Assembly (NCBI RefSeq): GCF_014529535.1
Contig: NW_023503416.1
Coordinates: forward strand, 310,001 to 374,000
Length of the DNA: 64,000 nucleotides
From: Bradysia coprophila
Taxonomy: Eukaryota > Arthropoda > Insecta > Diptera > Sciaridae
Reading direction: 5' to 3'
Shown: positions 40,095 to 49,384 of the stretch, one piece after another
How the letters are laid out: each line of letters opens with the position of its first letter
Numbering within the stretch: position 1 is the first letter of the stretch
The notes under the pieces: model-generated
What the model saw: only the letters and a program-made list of their open reading frames with translations
The model's database searches: none
What the model was told of the DNA's origin: nothing
Position numbers and translations under genes: made by a program

Positions 40095-40625
40095 TTGTTC
40101 CTACTTAATCCTTCTACAGATTGTGTGAGGGAGGAGTTTAGTCTGATACAACTAAATTCATCCTTCTACAAACTGTTAAGGAAGGATTTTGGTTTATTCC
40201 TACAAAATTCATCCTTCTACAAACATTGCAATGAAAGAGTTTTGTTTGTTCCTACCGAATTCATTTCTCTACATACTGAGTAACGATGTTGTTCGGTTTG
40301 TCCTACTGAATTCATCCTTCTACAATTTGTGTGAGGGAAGGAGGTTGGTTTGTCCCTACTGAATTCGTCCTTCTACAATTTGTGTGAGGAAGGAGTTTGG
40401 TTTGTTCCTACTGAATTAATCCTTCTACTAACTGTAAAAGGAAAGAGTTTAGTGTGTTCCAAATTTACTCATCCTTTTACAAACTGTGTAAAGAATGAGT
40501 TTGGTACTGAAATTATACTTTTTTAACTTCAATGAGGAAGGTTTCTGTTTGATCAACTGAATTCATCCTTCTACAAATTGAATGATGAAGGTGTTCGGTT
40601 TTTTTAACTGAATTTATCCTTTGGA
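40095..40625 (+). repeat. Minisatellite, about ten units of 52 bp
   Basis: Units start ATCCTTCTACAAA, continue TGTGTGAGGAAGGAGTTTGG and end TTGTTCCTACTGAATTC. They recur at about 40108, 40160, 40212, 40263, 40312, 40365, 40418, 40470 and 40565, with one longer, diverged unit near 40500-40560. Divergence between units is moderate. A frame open across the first units is a by-product of the repeat. Confidence 0.85.
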
Positions 40626-40679
40626 GAAATGCGTCCCATTTCGTCATTTTGTTGGACCTTGACAAAAGGCCACTTCTTC

Positions 40680-40802
40680 AGAATGTGCGAATAGCGAATA
40701 AGAGGCTATTCGTACATTGTGCGAATAGTCACTTTATAATACTTTGGCTATTCGCACAATGTGTGAATAGTCTCTTTTTGGCTATTCGCACAATATGCGG
40801 AA
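40680..40802. repeat. Right palindrome-rich flank of the minisatellite
   Basis: Several copies of CTATTCGCACAAT / ATTGTGCGAATAG-type words alternate in both orientations. This stretch repeats the left flank at 39661-39770 in direct orientation. Confidence 0.7.
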
Positions 40803-40889
40803 ACGGTATGGGTTCTGTTGAATATTTTACCGTCAATTCATTTTCACATTTGTCTCGTATAAACCATGGAGCATGGTAATGAACAAGGG

Positions 40890-40988
40890 ATTAAAAGATG
40901 AAAAGTAGAGTTTCCGTGTGTATTTTGCTGATCCAAGGCGAAACCAAGGTCAATGCACCCACGAAAACGAGACCTTTCATTTTTATAC
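40890..40988. repeat. Foldback family A, copy 1
   Basis: Arms of about 45 bp meet at CCAAGGCGAAACCAAGG. Arm words AAAAGTAGAGTTTCCGTGTG and CACGAAAACGAGACCTTTC pair. The copy at 41359-41457 has the same arms. Confidence 0.7.
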
Positions 40989-41040
40989 CGATTTATGTTA
41001 TAGATTTTTCTCAACGCTCAGCTGAGACTTCGGTGGCCTT

Positions 41041-41190
41041 TGATGTGAAAAACGTTGTGTTGACCTCGGGAGAAAAGTAGTAAATTTCATTTTCCCGTGC
41101 GACTTGTTGCCCTCGCATAGCTCTGCCACAAACACCGTCCTCGAAATGAAATTTCCAACTTTTTTTTCCTTCTGTGAACAATAGTTATTT
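41041..41190. repeat. Foldback family B, copy 1
   Basis: Shared with 51430-51675: AACGTTGTGTTGACC, AATTTCATTTTC, GTGCGACTTGTTGCCCTCGC, GAAATGAAATTTCCAACTTT and GTGAACAATAGTTATT. The inner arms (AAATTTCATTT / AAATGAAATTT) pair around GCCCTCGCATAGCTCTGCC. Confidence 0.7.
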
Positions 41191-41358
41191 GTGTATATGT
41201 TTTGGACGATTGTTTTTAGGCAATTTCGCGAGTTGTACGTTTAGTACTTTACATTCTTTTGTTTTCTCTAGGGTCGAAAGTGGCTTATTACACACCTAGA
41301 GAAAAGAAGAAATTTGGTTTTGGTTTCAAAAGCATGTAAAATCCATTACATAGCTCGG

Positions 41359-41457
41359 GATAAAAGTTGAAGTCTAGTTTTCGTGAGTTTATTGACCTCG
41401 GCTTCGCCTCGGATCAACAAAATTCACACGAAAACTCTACCTTTAAACTTTTTATCA
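41359..41457. repeat. Foldback family A, copy 2
   Basis: Arms of about 47 bp pair around CCTCGGCTTCGCCTCGG. The right-arm words ATCAACAAAATTCACACGAA recur at about 44709 in a half copy. Confidence 0.75.
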
Positions 41458-41868
41458 ATCATTATATACATAACTATTGTTTCTCAACCATATTTTTACG
41501 TGTCAAAGAAATAAAATTTTCAATAGTTCTTTGTTCAACGAGGGAAAAAGGGTATCAAATTGCATTTAAAGGGTACAAGGGGCTACAATGCACCAAAGAA
41601 ATACGATTTCCAACTTTTTCACTAGGTAAACACAACGTTTTTCATAAAAAAAGCTTCCGAAGTTTCAGCGGACGGGAGAAAATGACTATCGCCTGAGTTG
41701 TAAAAAAACACGCTTCAAAAACTTTACCGAGAACTTTACATACTCCAAAAGAAAAAAAATATAAAAACATTTCATGCGTCGACAACGTTCCACGCTTCAA
41801 AAAATAAAAATTTAAGCGAACGTGACGACGTTTAAACGTCAAAACAGATGTCAAAGTATCGTTAATTG

Positions 41869-43654
41869 TCAGCTATTGTTTTTTGTTGCAAGATATGGTC
41901 TATCCACAGTTGGACATTTAAAATCGGTGAACTCCTTTTTCCAATAAATCGATTTTTTTCCCTCGGGCTCCATCATATTATTCCACAAAGCATTTGTAGC
42001 TGCAGATTCAATTCAAAATTCGATTACAATTCACTTAGACCTGCGATCTGACAACTTCATTGTCTAAATATCACCTCTTGCATATCCTTTTTGACTCAAG
42101 TGGAAACAATCTAAGGACATATATGTAAAGTCTGTGTTCCCGTTCGGAAGTGTAGGAAGTTCGGCCATCTTCAAGAATGGTTGTGCGTTGACAGTGAAGT
42201 CCTAGGACCATTTTTAAAGTTTTCTTTCTAAACATAAAGATCTAGTAAGGCTCATACTTCCTTATTGAATTCGTCCATGTTGGAGATCTTTACAGCCACA
42301 TCTTGCCAACGTTCCATAATGTCATAGTATCGCTTAAGCTTACTCTCGTAACGGAATCCAAATAAACAAGGGCATTCAAAACGATGAGTCGCATGACATT
42401 CTAGTGGCGTTGCACGAAATTTTTTAATCATTTTCAAATCTGAAAATCCACAAAAATGTTGATAGGACAATGATCGAAACATATGATTCACTTACTGGGA
42501 GTGATAATTATATTTACCATTGTTCTTGGTAAATTATCTCTTAATATTCGAAGGGCTATGATCAAATCCTTTTCGTGGTAGCCCACAATCTTCTCAGGAT
42601 TGTTGGTGACACAAAGGTTTTGACAAAAATCATTCGGTCCAATGAGGAGAGTTATCAACTAAACAAAAATAGATTTGACAGAGTACCGTAGTTTGTTAGC
42701 TCTATCCATTCCCAAATCAATCAACATTTCTGTCATGCAAATCGCTAATGATTTATGAAATCAATACATAATTTTCTGATGTTAAGTACTGATGAACATG
42801 CATATCACACATATTCATCATATTATGAGCAAACAACATATCAAACCTTCCAATGTTCATTTATTTTCACGCGACGATCAGCACTCATTCGTTTGATCAA
42901 AACCTTAGCCTCATAGGGTATGTCTCTGGACATGCCTCCTACTTCTGCCACATCGAATCTATTGATGGAAATATCAAGTTGTCGTTCGTCCTAAAATAAA
43001 TGGTTATGTACAAACTTAGAGCTTCTGTCCGTGGAATATCCATCTGATAGCGAATAGCCGTATAAATTCGGATTGAATTCCTTGAGAATATTTGGCAAAG
43101 TCAGATATTTACGCCACGTACTCTGTCCGCCAATCATGGTAGTAACACCTTTGTTTTCAATAGCAAGCTGAAGTATATTGGTAGCTAAGCCCCCGGTACC
43201 TGTAGAATTAATTTATGTTTATGTAAAGCTTAACACATGGATGCATGATTTCCTTGTATTATTTACCTGATGTTAAAGAGTCACCCATAGCTGCTACGAT
43301 ATCAATATCCCCAGGGGTCAGTTGATGTACTGATTTTGGTGTATATTTGCTACGTCTTCCTGGTCCCTTTGCATCACAAAAAAATGGTTGGGACTCAGGG
43401 AAAGGTTTTTGTACCTTCTGTTGTAAAACAAAAATATGGCGAATTACAGAAACTTTTACTAAAAAGTGTCATACTCCTCTTTTTAAGTTCCACTCGTAGG
43501 ACAATTCGTCATCAGTCCTTCCAATGAAGTCGAAACCTATGTAACGATACAGTCGATACAGTGGTGTAAAGGTTTCGAGGAATGTGGCTTGTCCGTGAGT
43601 GTAGTGAACGTTCGAAAGGACGACGACCAAACAAATCACATGAGGTGTAAACAT
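41869..43654 (-). CDS. Phospholipase B1-like GDSL lipase, copy 1 (eight exons)
   Basis: Exons in order of transcription are 43654-43475, 43417-43267, 43199-43016, 42958-42847, 42658-42496, 42439-42258, 42201-42075 and 41999-41869 (1,230 bases, 409 aa, stop TGA). The N-terminal signal peptide has core VICLVVVL and a likely cut before QATFLE. SGNH-hydrolase blocks are visible: GDSLTSG with nucleophile Ser107, IGGQ (glycine block), IGPNDFC with Asn218, and DCFHLSQKGY with Asp355 and His358. So the catalytic set is intact. Known relatives hydrolyse acyl esters of phospholipids and neutral lipids; a secreted digestive or lumenal lipase is the likely role. It differs from its two neighbours by an extra intron (43266-43200) cutting the codon after LTS, and by GTGG where the others have GNGA. 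It is the downstream-most of three head-to-tail copies. Confidence 0.93.
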
Positions 43655-44112
43655 TTCTTTGCACGTAAGATCAACGTAATCATGAAAAATGTAGATAATA
43701 AATCGGTTAATGGTACAGAGAGGCAACTACATGCATCATGCTATATTATGTCAACTGTAGATTCGAAATAAACTTCTTGTTAGGAATAATGTAATAATTT
43801 ATTTCACAAATAAACCCAGTACATAGCAACTTTTGCTGGAATTTCTGAAATATTTTTAAACTGATGGCATTGATGGCTAAATTTTTAATATAGAAACAAT
43901 GCCCACGATAAAGTCGTAAGAATCAACGTCTTTGAATTTTGAATTGGTTTAACTAGCTTTGGAAACGTGCCTCAGGCAAAATTAGTTAGGCTTCTTTTAA
44001 GTATCAGTCGGTAAGATAAAGTCTGCCAAAAATTTATTATTGAATAACGCAATAATTTAAGAGAGGTCATGAATGTGGATATTTCCAATGTCAAGGTTTC
44101 AATTGAAAATTC

Positions 44113-44317
44113 TTAACATAGACATCTGTTATCATCTGTTATCGACAACGACAGTAATAATAAACGACAAACTCTGACTAATATATATTGCAAAAAGCAT
44201 GTTAAAAACAAATGAAGTAAGAGATTTCTGAAATCAATTTCTGAAAATCTTCGATCAAACAAAGTAACAGATCAGATAGTAAAACTGTTAATATGCTTGC
44301 CGTCTGTGATAGGTTAA
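44113..44317 (+). mobile_element. Element family M, copy with TTAA on both sides
   Basis: TTAA at 44113-44116 and 44314-44317 bounds 205 bp. It shares CATCTGTTATCGACAACGAC, AAATGAAGTAAGAGATTTC, GATCAAACAAAGTAACAGAT and TGCTTGCCGTCTGTGATAGG with the copy at 643-854. The left end has an extra ATCTGTTATC duplication. Confidence 0.65.
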
Positions 44318-44689
44318 TTAGCCACATCGAGAAATTAGAATTTTCTAAAGAAATTAGCGTAATTTTGATATTTCTTGCAGCTCTAATTTTCAACTATATT
44401 TGATGTTTGCAAAATTAAATTGCTACCTCGTAAAGCTAGGTGTTTTATTCAATTCAGAAATTTATTGAGAAATTAAGACTAGCGCGTTATACACTAGAAG
44501 CACTAGAAGCTATGAAATTGATTGTATCCACACTGAACGCGCTTTCATACTGATGTGTCATCTAATTGTGTACGATGATTATAGCGGTAATTAAATAAAT
44601 TATTGAGAATTTATCTACAAATTACATTGATTACGAAAGTAATTTATTAATTAATAGTTCGGAAGAGACTAGAACAATTACAGAGTAGC

Positions 44690-44756
44690 GGAGTCGGTTT
44701 CGTCTCGGATCAACAAAATTCACACGAAATTTTTACTTTTCACCTTTTTATCATGT
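44690..44756. repeat. Foldback family A, half copy
   Basis: Only the right arm is present (GTTTCGTCTCGGATCAACAA through TTTTTATCATG), matching 41405-41457. Confidence 0.6.
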
Positions 44757-46145
44757 AAATAACTATTTGTAAAAACGCACTTACTCGTGGCACGCTTTAA
44801 AGGGTAGGACGAAGCCATCTGCCATCAAATTAAATATAAAAGTTGAAATATTAATAAAAAAAGGAAGAAGAAATTTGATAGATGACTTACAAAGATGGAG
44901 AGAGATTTTAACATCGTCCAGTTCCGTTATTTACCGTTATTTAAGTTTGGCCACCACACCACAATCCTTTCTGCCTTCTTAGAGGCCCATTTTATACAAC
45001 AAATACACATAGCATCCGACCAACGCCATGTAAACAAATACGAAGCATAAATTATATATTCAAAGGTTGAGCTAAATCGATCCATTTACTGTTATTAAAC
45101 GATGAGATTTGAATTAGGCAATCCGACAAATTGAATCAGTTTTTCCCTGAATCGCTTTTGTAAATATAGATTTGTCGTCTGTTTTAGTTGAAAGTCAAAC
45201 AAATGCATGGTTGGTGAAATTAAATAAATTTCGTTGAAAACCAATTGTTAAAAGTGTAGTCTTCTCAACAAGTGACTAAGCTTTGCTGTTGTGATTAACC
45301 AACATTTCGCTTTCATATTCAAGTTTATTTACATCAACAGTAAGGCATGGTGTTTGTGTATCCTGCTGAGTATACAGGGAGTTAGAAAAGCATCACAAAA
45401 AGCGGTTATATATAGAGTCTGGTGTAGCTTCTTTTTAATTTGGTACAACACGTAGGCGATGGTATGTGATATGCGAGACATAATTTATAATAAACGTGAC
45501 GTTGCTGATCGAATTTCGACAATGTAACATGTACGTTATATCTACATTTAATCGAACAATCTCCTAATAGTAATTTATCTACCAAGGTAGGTATGAAGGT
45601 ATTTTTTCGCGCTAGATGTCGACCCGAGGCGAAGCCGAGGTCGACAAGACGTCGTGTGCGAAAAAAATACCGGCATACCTACCGTGGTAGATACAACGTT
45701 TTTCGCAATTTCGGGCCATAATCACCTTTCCAATGCAAAATAGATCTCTTCGTTTAGTGAAACTGATGACGGAAACGTGAGGAATGGTGGGGAAAAGTGT
45801 GCAAACTAATCGAAACCAACTTCACAATTTCACATAGTAATGAATAAGTGAGTGCGTCCAATTCTTTGAAATGAATGCAAATGAACTAAATACGGGGAAT
45901 TCCATTAGAAGCAAAGTTGGTTGTCATTAGTTTGTACACAAAACCGAACCGTCGATCGTCACGCCAGCGGTCATTTTAGTGATCTATATGTCCTACATTT
46001 TGTTCCAAAGTTCTTGTGTATACAGAAATTCATTTGAACGATGAAGAAGGCTGCATTATAATTTTCATGCTTCGGTGCCGAAAATGAGGGCAATTTTTCG
46101 AATTTTCTCGGGTTTCCGGCCCTCTGCATGAAAACTCACATGTGC

Positions 46146-46250
46146 ACCTGTTTGGGACGGTTGATTTAAGGCACTTTCGCTTGTAAGCCTCACTTCGTTC
46201 GGCCTACAATCCGCGAAATTGCCTAAAATCAATCGTCCAAAACAGGTACA
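46146..46250. repeat. Foldback with CCTCACTTCGTTCGGCC apex inside element C
   Basis: Arms ACCTGTTTGGGACGGTTGAT and ATCAATCGTCCAAAACAGGT are near-perfect reverse complements, continuing with AAGGCACTTTCGC / GCGAAATTGCCT. The related half-arm word TTTTGGACGATTGTTTTTAG occurs near 41200. Confidence 0.75.
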
Positions 46251-46357
46251 CAAATGACTAACACATTGCAATGTGATGTAAAGAGACGCGTTGAATGAAA
46301 TCGAGTAGTCAATGCTTACTATATACGCTTTAACAACACGTTCGGTATAATTGTGTG

Positions 46358-46440
46358 ACTCTATAGCCGAATGGCTATAGTCGCTGCTTTCTATTCAAAA
46401 AGCTTTTGGTGTCGGGGGTTCGATTTCTGGTCAATACAAG
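46358..46440 (+). ncRNA. tRNA-like (SINE-type) module inside element C
   Basis: It contains an A-box-like TATAGCCGAATGG within a D-arm-like hairpin (TATAGCC / GGCTATA) and, about 45 bases on, a B-box-like GGGGGTTCGATTTCTGG. A GCTTT...AAAGC arm in between stands where an anticodon arm would be, but its loop is eight bases. It looks like a tRNA-derived promoter head of a SINE rather than a working tRNA gene. Only its 3' part survives in the short copy of the element at about 46812-46850. Confidence 0.45.
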
Positions 46441-46617
46441 ATTTTTATTTATAAAAATTTAACCTACGTTGAAGGTAATAGGTTCGTCGTTAGCGTGCGA
46501 AAAAAAAGTTGATATCGCACTGTGTCCATAAATACAGTGAAATAAATACCTTCAAAACGACATTAAATGGACGCATGGAAAGGTGATGATTATGGACCGG
46601 AATTGCGAAAATAACTA

Positions 46618-47055
46618 TTATCTATCAAGGTAGGTATGAAGGTATTTTTTCGCACTAGATATCGATTGTCGACCTGAGGCGAAGCCGAGCACGACAAGAC
46701 GTCGTGTGCGAAAAAAATATCGGCATACCTACCGTGGTAGATACAACGTTTTTCGCAATTTCACCTTTCCAATGCAAAATATATCCTACATTTTGTTCTA
46801 AAATTCTTTTGTAAAAGCATTTGGTGTCGGGGGTTCGATTTCTGGTCAATGCAAGATTTTTATTTATAAAAATTTCACCTGCGTTGAAGGTAATAGGTTC
46901 GTTAGCGTGCGAAAAATAAAGTTCATATTGCACTGCGTGCGAAAAAAAAGTTCAAATTGCACTGTGTCCGGGGAATACAGTGAAATAAATACCTTCAAAA
47001 CGACATTAAATAGATGCATGGAAAGGTGATGATTATGGACCGGAATTGCGAAAAT
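46618..47055. mobile_element. Composite foldback element C, short copy
   Basis: It repeats the long copy in the same orientation: the entry hairpin (46620-46740), then TCACCTTTCCAATGCAAAAT, then TCCTACATTTTGTTCTAAA. It then jumps to the 3' part of the tRNA-like module (GGTGTCGGGGGTTCGATTTC) and the same closing word GGAATTGCGAAAAT. Two internal segments of the long copy are missing. It also contains an extra internal duplication of the GTGCGAAAAA...TTGCAC stretch near 46905-46965. Confidence 0.75.
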
Positions 47056-47776
47056 ACAATAATAATTTGCTGAGTGTAATCGTAAGAAATCCCTTACTGA
47101 ATTGGGTCGGTCGAAATTCAGATTGTAAAAAAGAAATCAAAATGTTTCGCATGCCATCAATATATTTACCAAATCTGCTACTTCCTTTGATATATTCAAC
47201 AAATTGATACAAAATATTTTATTTCTTATTCGACATGTTTTCTGTGTGTTGGGAGTTGTTCTGGTATGTAAATAATTCAACACAGAATTTGTTAAACAAA
47301 TAAAAATTTAGATTTTTCATTTTAGCATTTCATTCTTTTTGGGAGCGCGTGACTGAAGATTGAACAAAATTCAGAAAATCTAGATTTTCATTTGTTCAAC
47401 GAAATGCTTGTTGAATCAATTACAAACCTCAACAACTACCAAATTAGAAAACATTCTCTACCTGTACCGTCTTCTAAATAACATTATAATTTTACCAACT
47501 ATTGTATTTCCCCGCTCGTGGTAGTGGAGTTTCAGAAGTGCAATAAAAGCTACTACATACAAGGAATATTTTAGAGAGTCAAGTTCAAAGTAATTTACAA
47601 CAACGTTATGAACAGTTATCACATTTCCATGATTTCTGAGTTTTATTGAGGCTTGAATCATGGTCATACGATACGCAATTAAAATAACCCATAAAATCTC
47701 GCGTGAAATGCATTTAATAAAACGATTAGTTTTCAGGTATGAGTTGATGGAGTCATAAAATCTGGATGTTCAAATG

Positions 47777-49384
47777 TCAGCTATTTTTCTTTGTTGCGAT
47801 ATAGGGTCTGTCAAAAGTAGGGCAAATAAATTCTGTAAATTCTTTTTTCCAGTTGGTCCATTTCTGTCCTTCTGGTTGCATCATATTGTTCCAAAGTGCG
47901 TTCACAGCTTTGAGTTCAAACCAAATTATTACTATCTGTCTCAGGCAGTCATAAATAATTTTAACGTTACCGATGGCATATCCTCTTTGACTTAAATGGA
48001 AGCAATCCAAAGATAAGTAAGTAAAATCATGGTTCCCATTCGCAAGCATAGGTATGGTGACGTTCTTTAAAAACGGTTGATTGTTGACGGTGAAGTCCTG
48101 AAATAATTTTTATAATAAAATGAAGGACTAGATTCCGTTTAAATTATTACGTCTCTGTTGAATTCGTCCATGTCGGCGACCTTTGAGACAATCTTTTGCC
48201 ACCGTTCTATTATTTTAAAGTATTGCTCCCTTTTACTTTGATGACGAAATCCAAAGAGACATGGACATTCTAGGTGATGCAGCATCTCACATTCTGATGG
48301 CTTTCCACGTAATTCGGTAAGAACTTTTAAATCTGAGGAGACTCTTGCAAAGTTAATAGACAAATCAAATAAATAGATTGTTGAACGACGTACTAGGTGG
48401 CGTGATTAAATTTACCATCGTCCTTGGTAAATTATCTCTTATTACACGTAAAGCTTTAACCAAATCATTTTCGTGTAATTCTACTGTCTTTTCGGGGTTG
48501 TTAGTTTGACAGAGATTCAGGCAGAAATCGTTCGGTCCAATGAGTATTGTTATCAACTAAATTTTGTGAAAGAATTCCGTTTTTATTTTCCAGTTAAATT
48601 TACAACAGCGATAATTTAGACCTTCCAATGCTCGTTCATTTTCACGCGTGGATCAGCAGTCATTCGTTTGACCAAAACCTCAGCCTCATGTGGTATATCT
48701 ACTGACATGCCACCCATTTCTGCTACATTGAATCTATTGATTGAAATTCATTTTAAAATTTTTGCCACTACGAGTGAGAGAGATTAACTGATTCGAACTC
48801 GAACCTAGAACTTTTGTCAGTAGAATATCCGTCTGACGAGGAATAACCGTAGAGGTCCGGATTAAACTCTTTGATCATGTTCGGTAACGTTAAATATTTA
48901 CGCCAAGTATTTTGACCACCAATAGTCCCAGACACACCTTTATTTTCGATAAAGAGCTGTAGCATATTGGTTGCTAACGCACCATTACCCGCCGTAAGAG
49001 AATCACCCATTGCTGCAACTATATCTATATCTCCTGGTCTTAATTGATGTACTGACTGCGGTATAGAATGGCTTCGCTTTCCCGGTCCATTTGTATCACA
49101 AAAGAATGACTTTGACTCAGGAAAGGGCTGTTGCACCTTCTATAGTTAATGAAATATTTGAACGAATTATAGAAATTAATTATTATGATTAACTGTCGAC
49201 ATACCCCTCTTCTTAAATTCCAATCGTAAGACGATTCACCATCACTCCTGCCAATTAGGCCAAACATTGAATACCGATACAATCTGTATAAAGGTGTAAA
49301 TGTTTCGAGATACGTAGACTGCCCATGTACAAAGTTGCAGTGGGTAGTAATAATGACGATAACAATGAAGTGTGTCTTGAACAT
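47777..49384 (-). CDS. Phospholipase B1-like GDSL lipase, copy 2 (seven exons)
   Basis: Exons in order of transcription are 49384-49205, 49139-48805, 48733-48622, 48556-48394, 48332-48151, 48097-47971 and 47907-47777 (1,230 bases, 409 aa, stop TGA). The signal peptide is MFKTHFIVIVIITTHCNFVHG, cut before QSTYLE. Catalytic blocks are complete: GDSLTAGNGA with Ser107, IGGQ, IGPNDFC with Asn218, and DCFHLSQRGY with Asp355 and His358. Cysteine positions (HHLECPCLFGF, DFCLNLC) match the other copies, as expected for an extracellular disulfide-bonded enzyme. The start is the ATG before the hydrophobic core; the frame stays open further upstream but without conserved sequence. A TTTATT (AATAAA on the minus strand) lies at 47642-47647. 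Role as inferred for copy 1. Confidence 0.93.

Larger units (their letters stand above)
38595..41868. other. Repeat-rich spacer between the PDZ gene and the lipase cluster
   Basis: The two genes converge here. Past the PDZ gene polyadenylation signal the spacer holds a minisatellite flanked by palindrome-rich direct repeats (39661-40802) and three foldbacks (40890-40988, 41041-41190, 41359-41457). No coding signal was found apart from chance frames in the repeats. Confidence 0.7.
45576..46614. mobile_element. Composite foldback element C, long copy
   Basis: It opens with a hairpin (45578-45692) whose 34-base arms, TCTACCAAGGTAGGTATGAA and its partner ending CATACCTACCGTGGTAGA, enclose a second palindrome with CCCGAGGCGAAGCCGAGG. 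Next comes a terminal word TTTTTCGCAATTTCGGGCCA (about 45698) whose reverse complement closes the element at 46576-46613. Inside are a separate foldback (46146-46250) and a tRNA-like module (about 46358-46440). The neighbouring shorter copy starts only a few bases later. Confidence 0.75.
43655..47776. other. Spacer between lipase copies 1 and 2
   Basis: It carries element family M (44113-44317), a half copy of foldback family A (44690-44756) and the duplicated composite element (45576-47055). It would contain the promoter of copy 1, but no TATA or other site is convincing. No gene was recognised. Confidence 0.65.

Noticed and set aside
40095..40625. CRISPR-like array of regularly spaced repeats
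   Set aside because: Units are contiguous 52-bp minisatellite repeats without unique spacers, in a eukaryotic intergenic region.
46065..46271. 68-residue minus-strand frame
   Set aside because: It lies entirely in a foldback inside the composite element. Its open state comes from the inverted arms, not from coding constraint.
46358..46440. Functional tRNA gene
   Set aside because: Box A and box B are recognisable, but the acceptor stem does not pair well, the putative anticodon loop has eight bases, and the module lies inside a repeated element with a truncated second copy. Treated as SINE-like.
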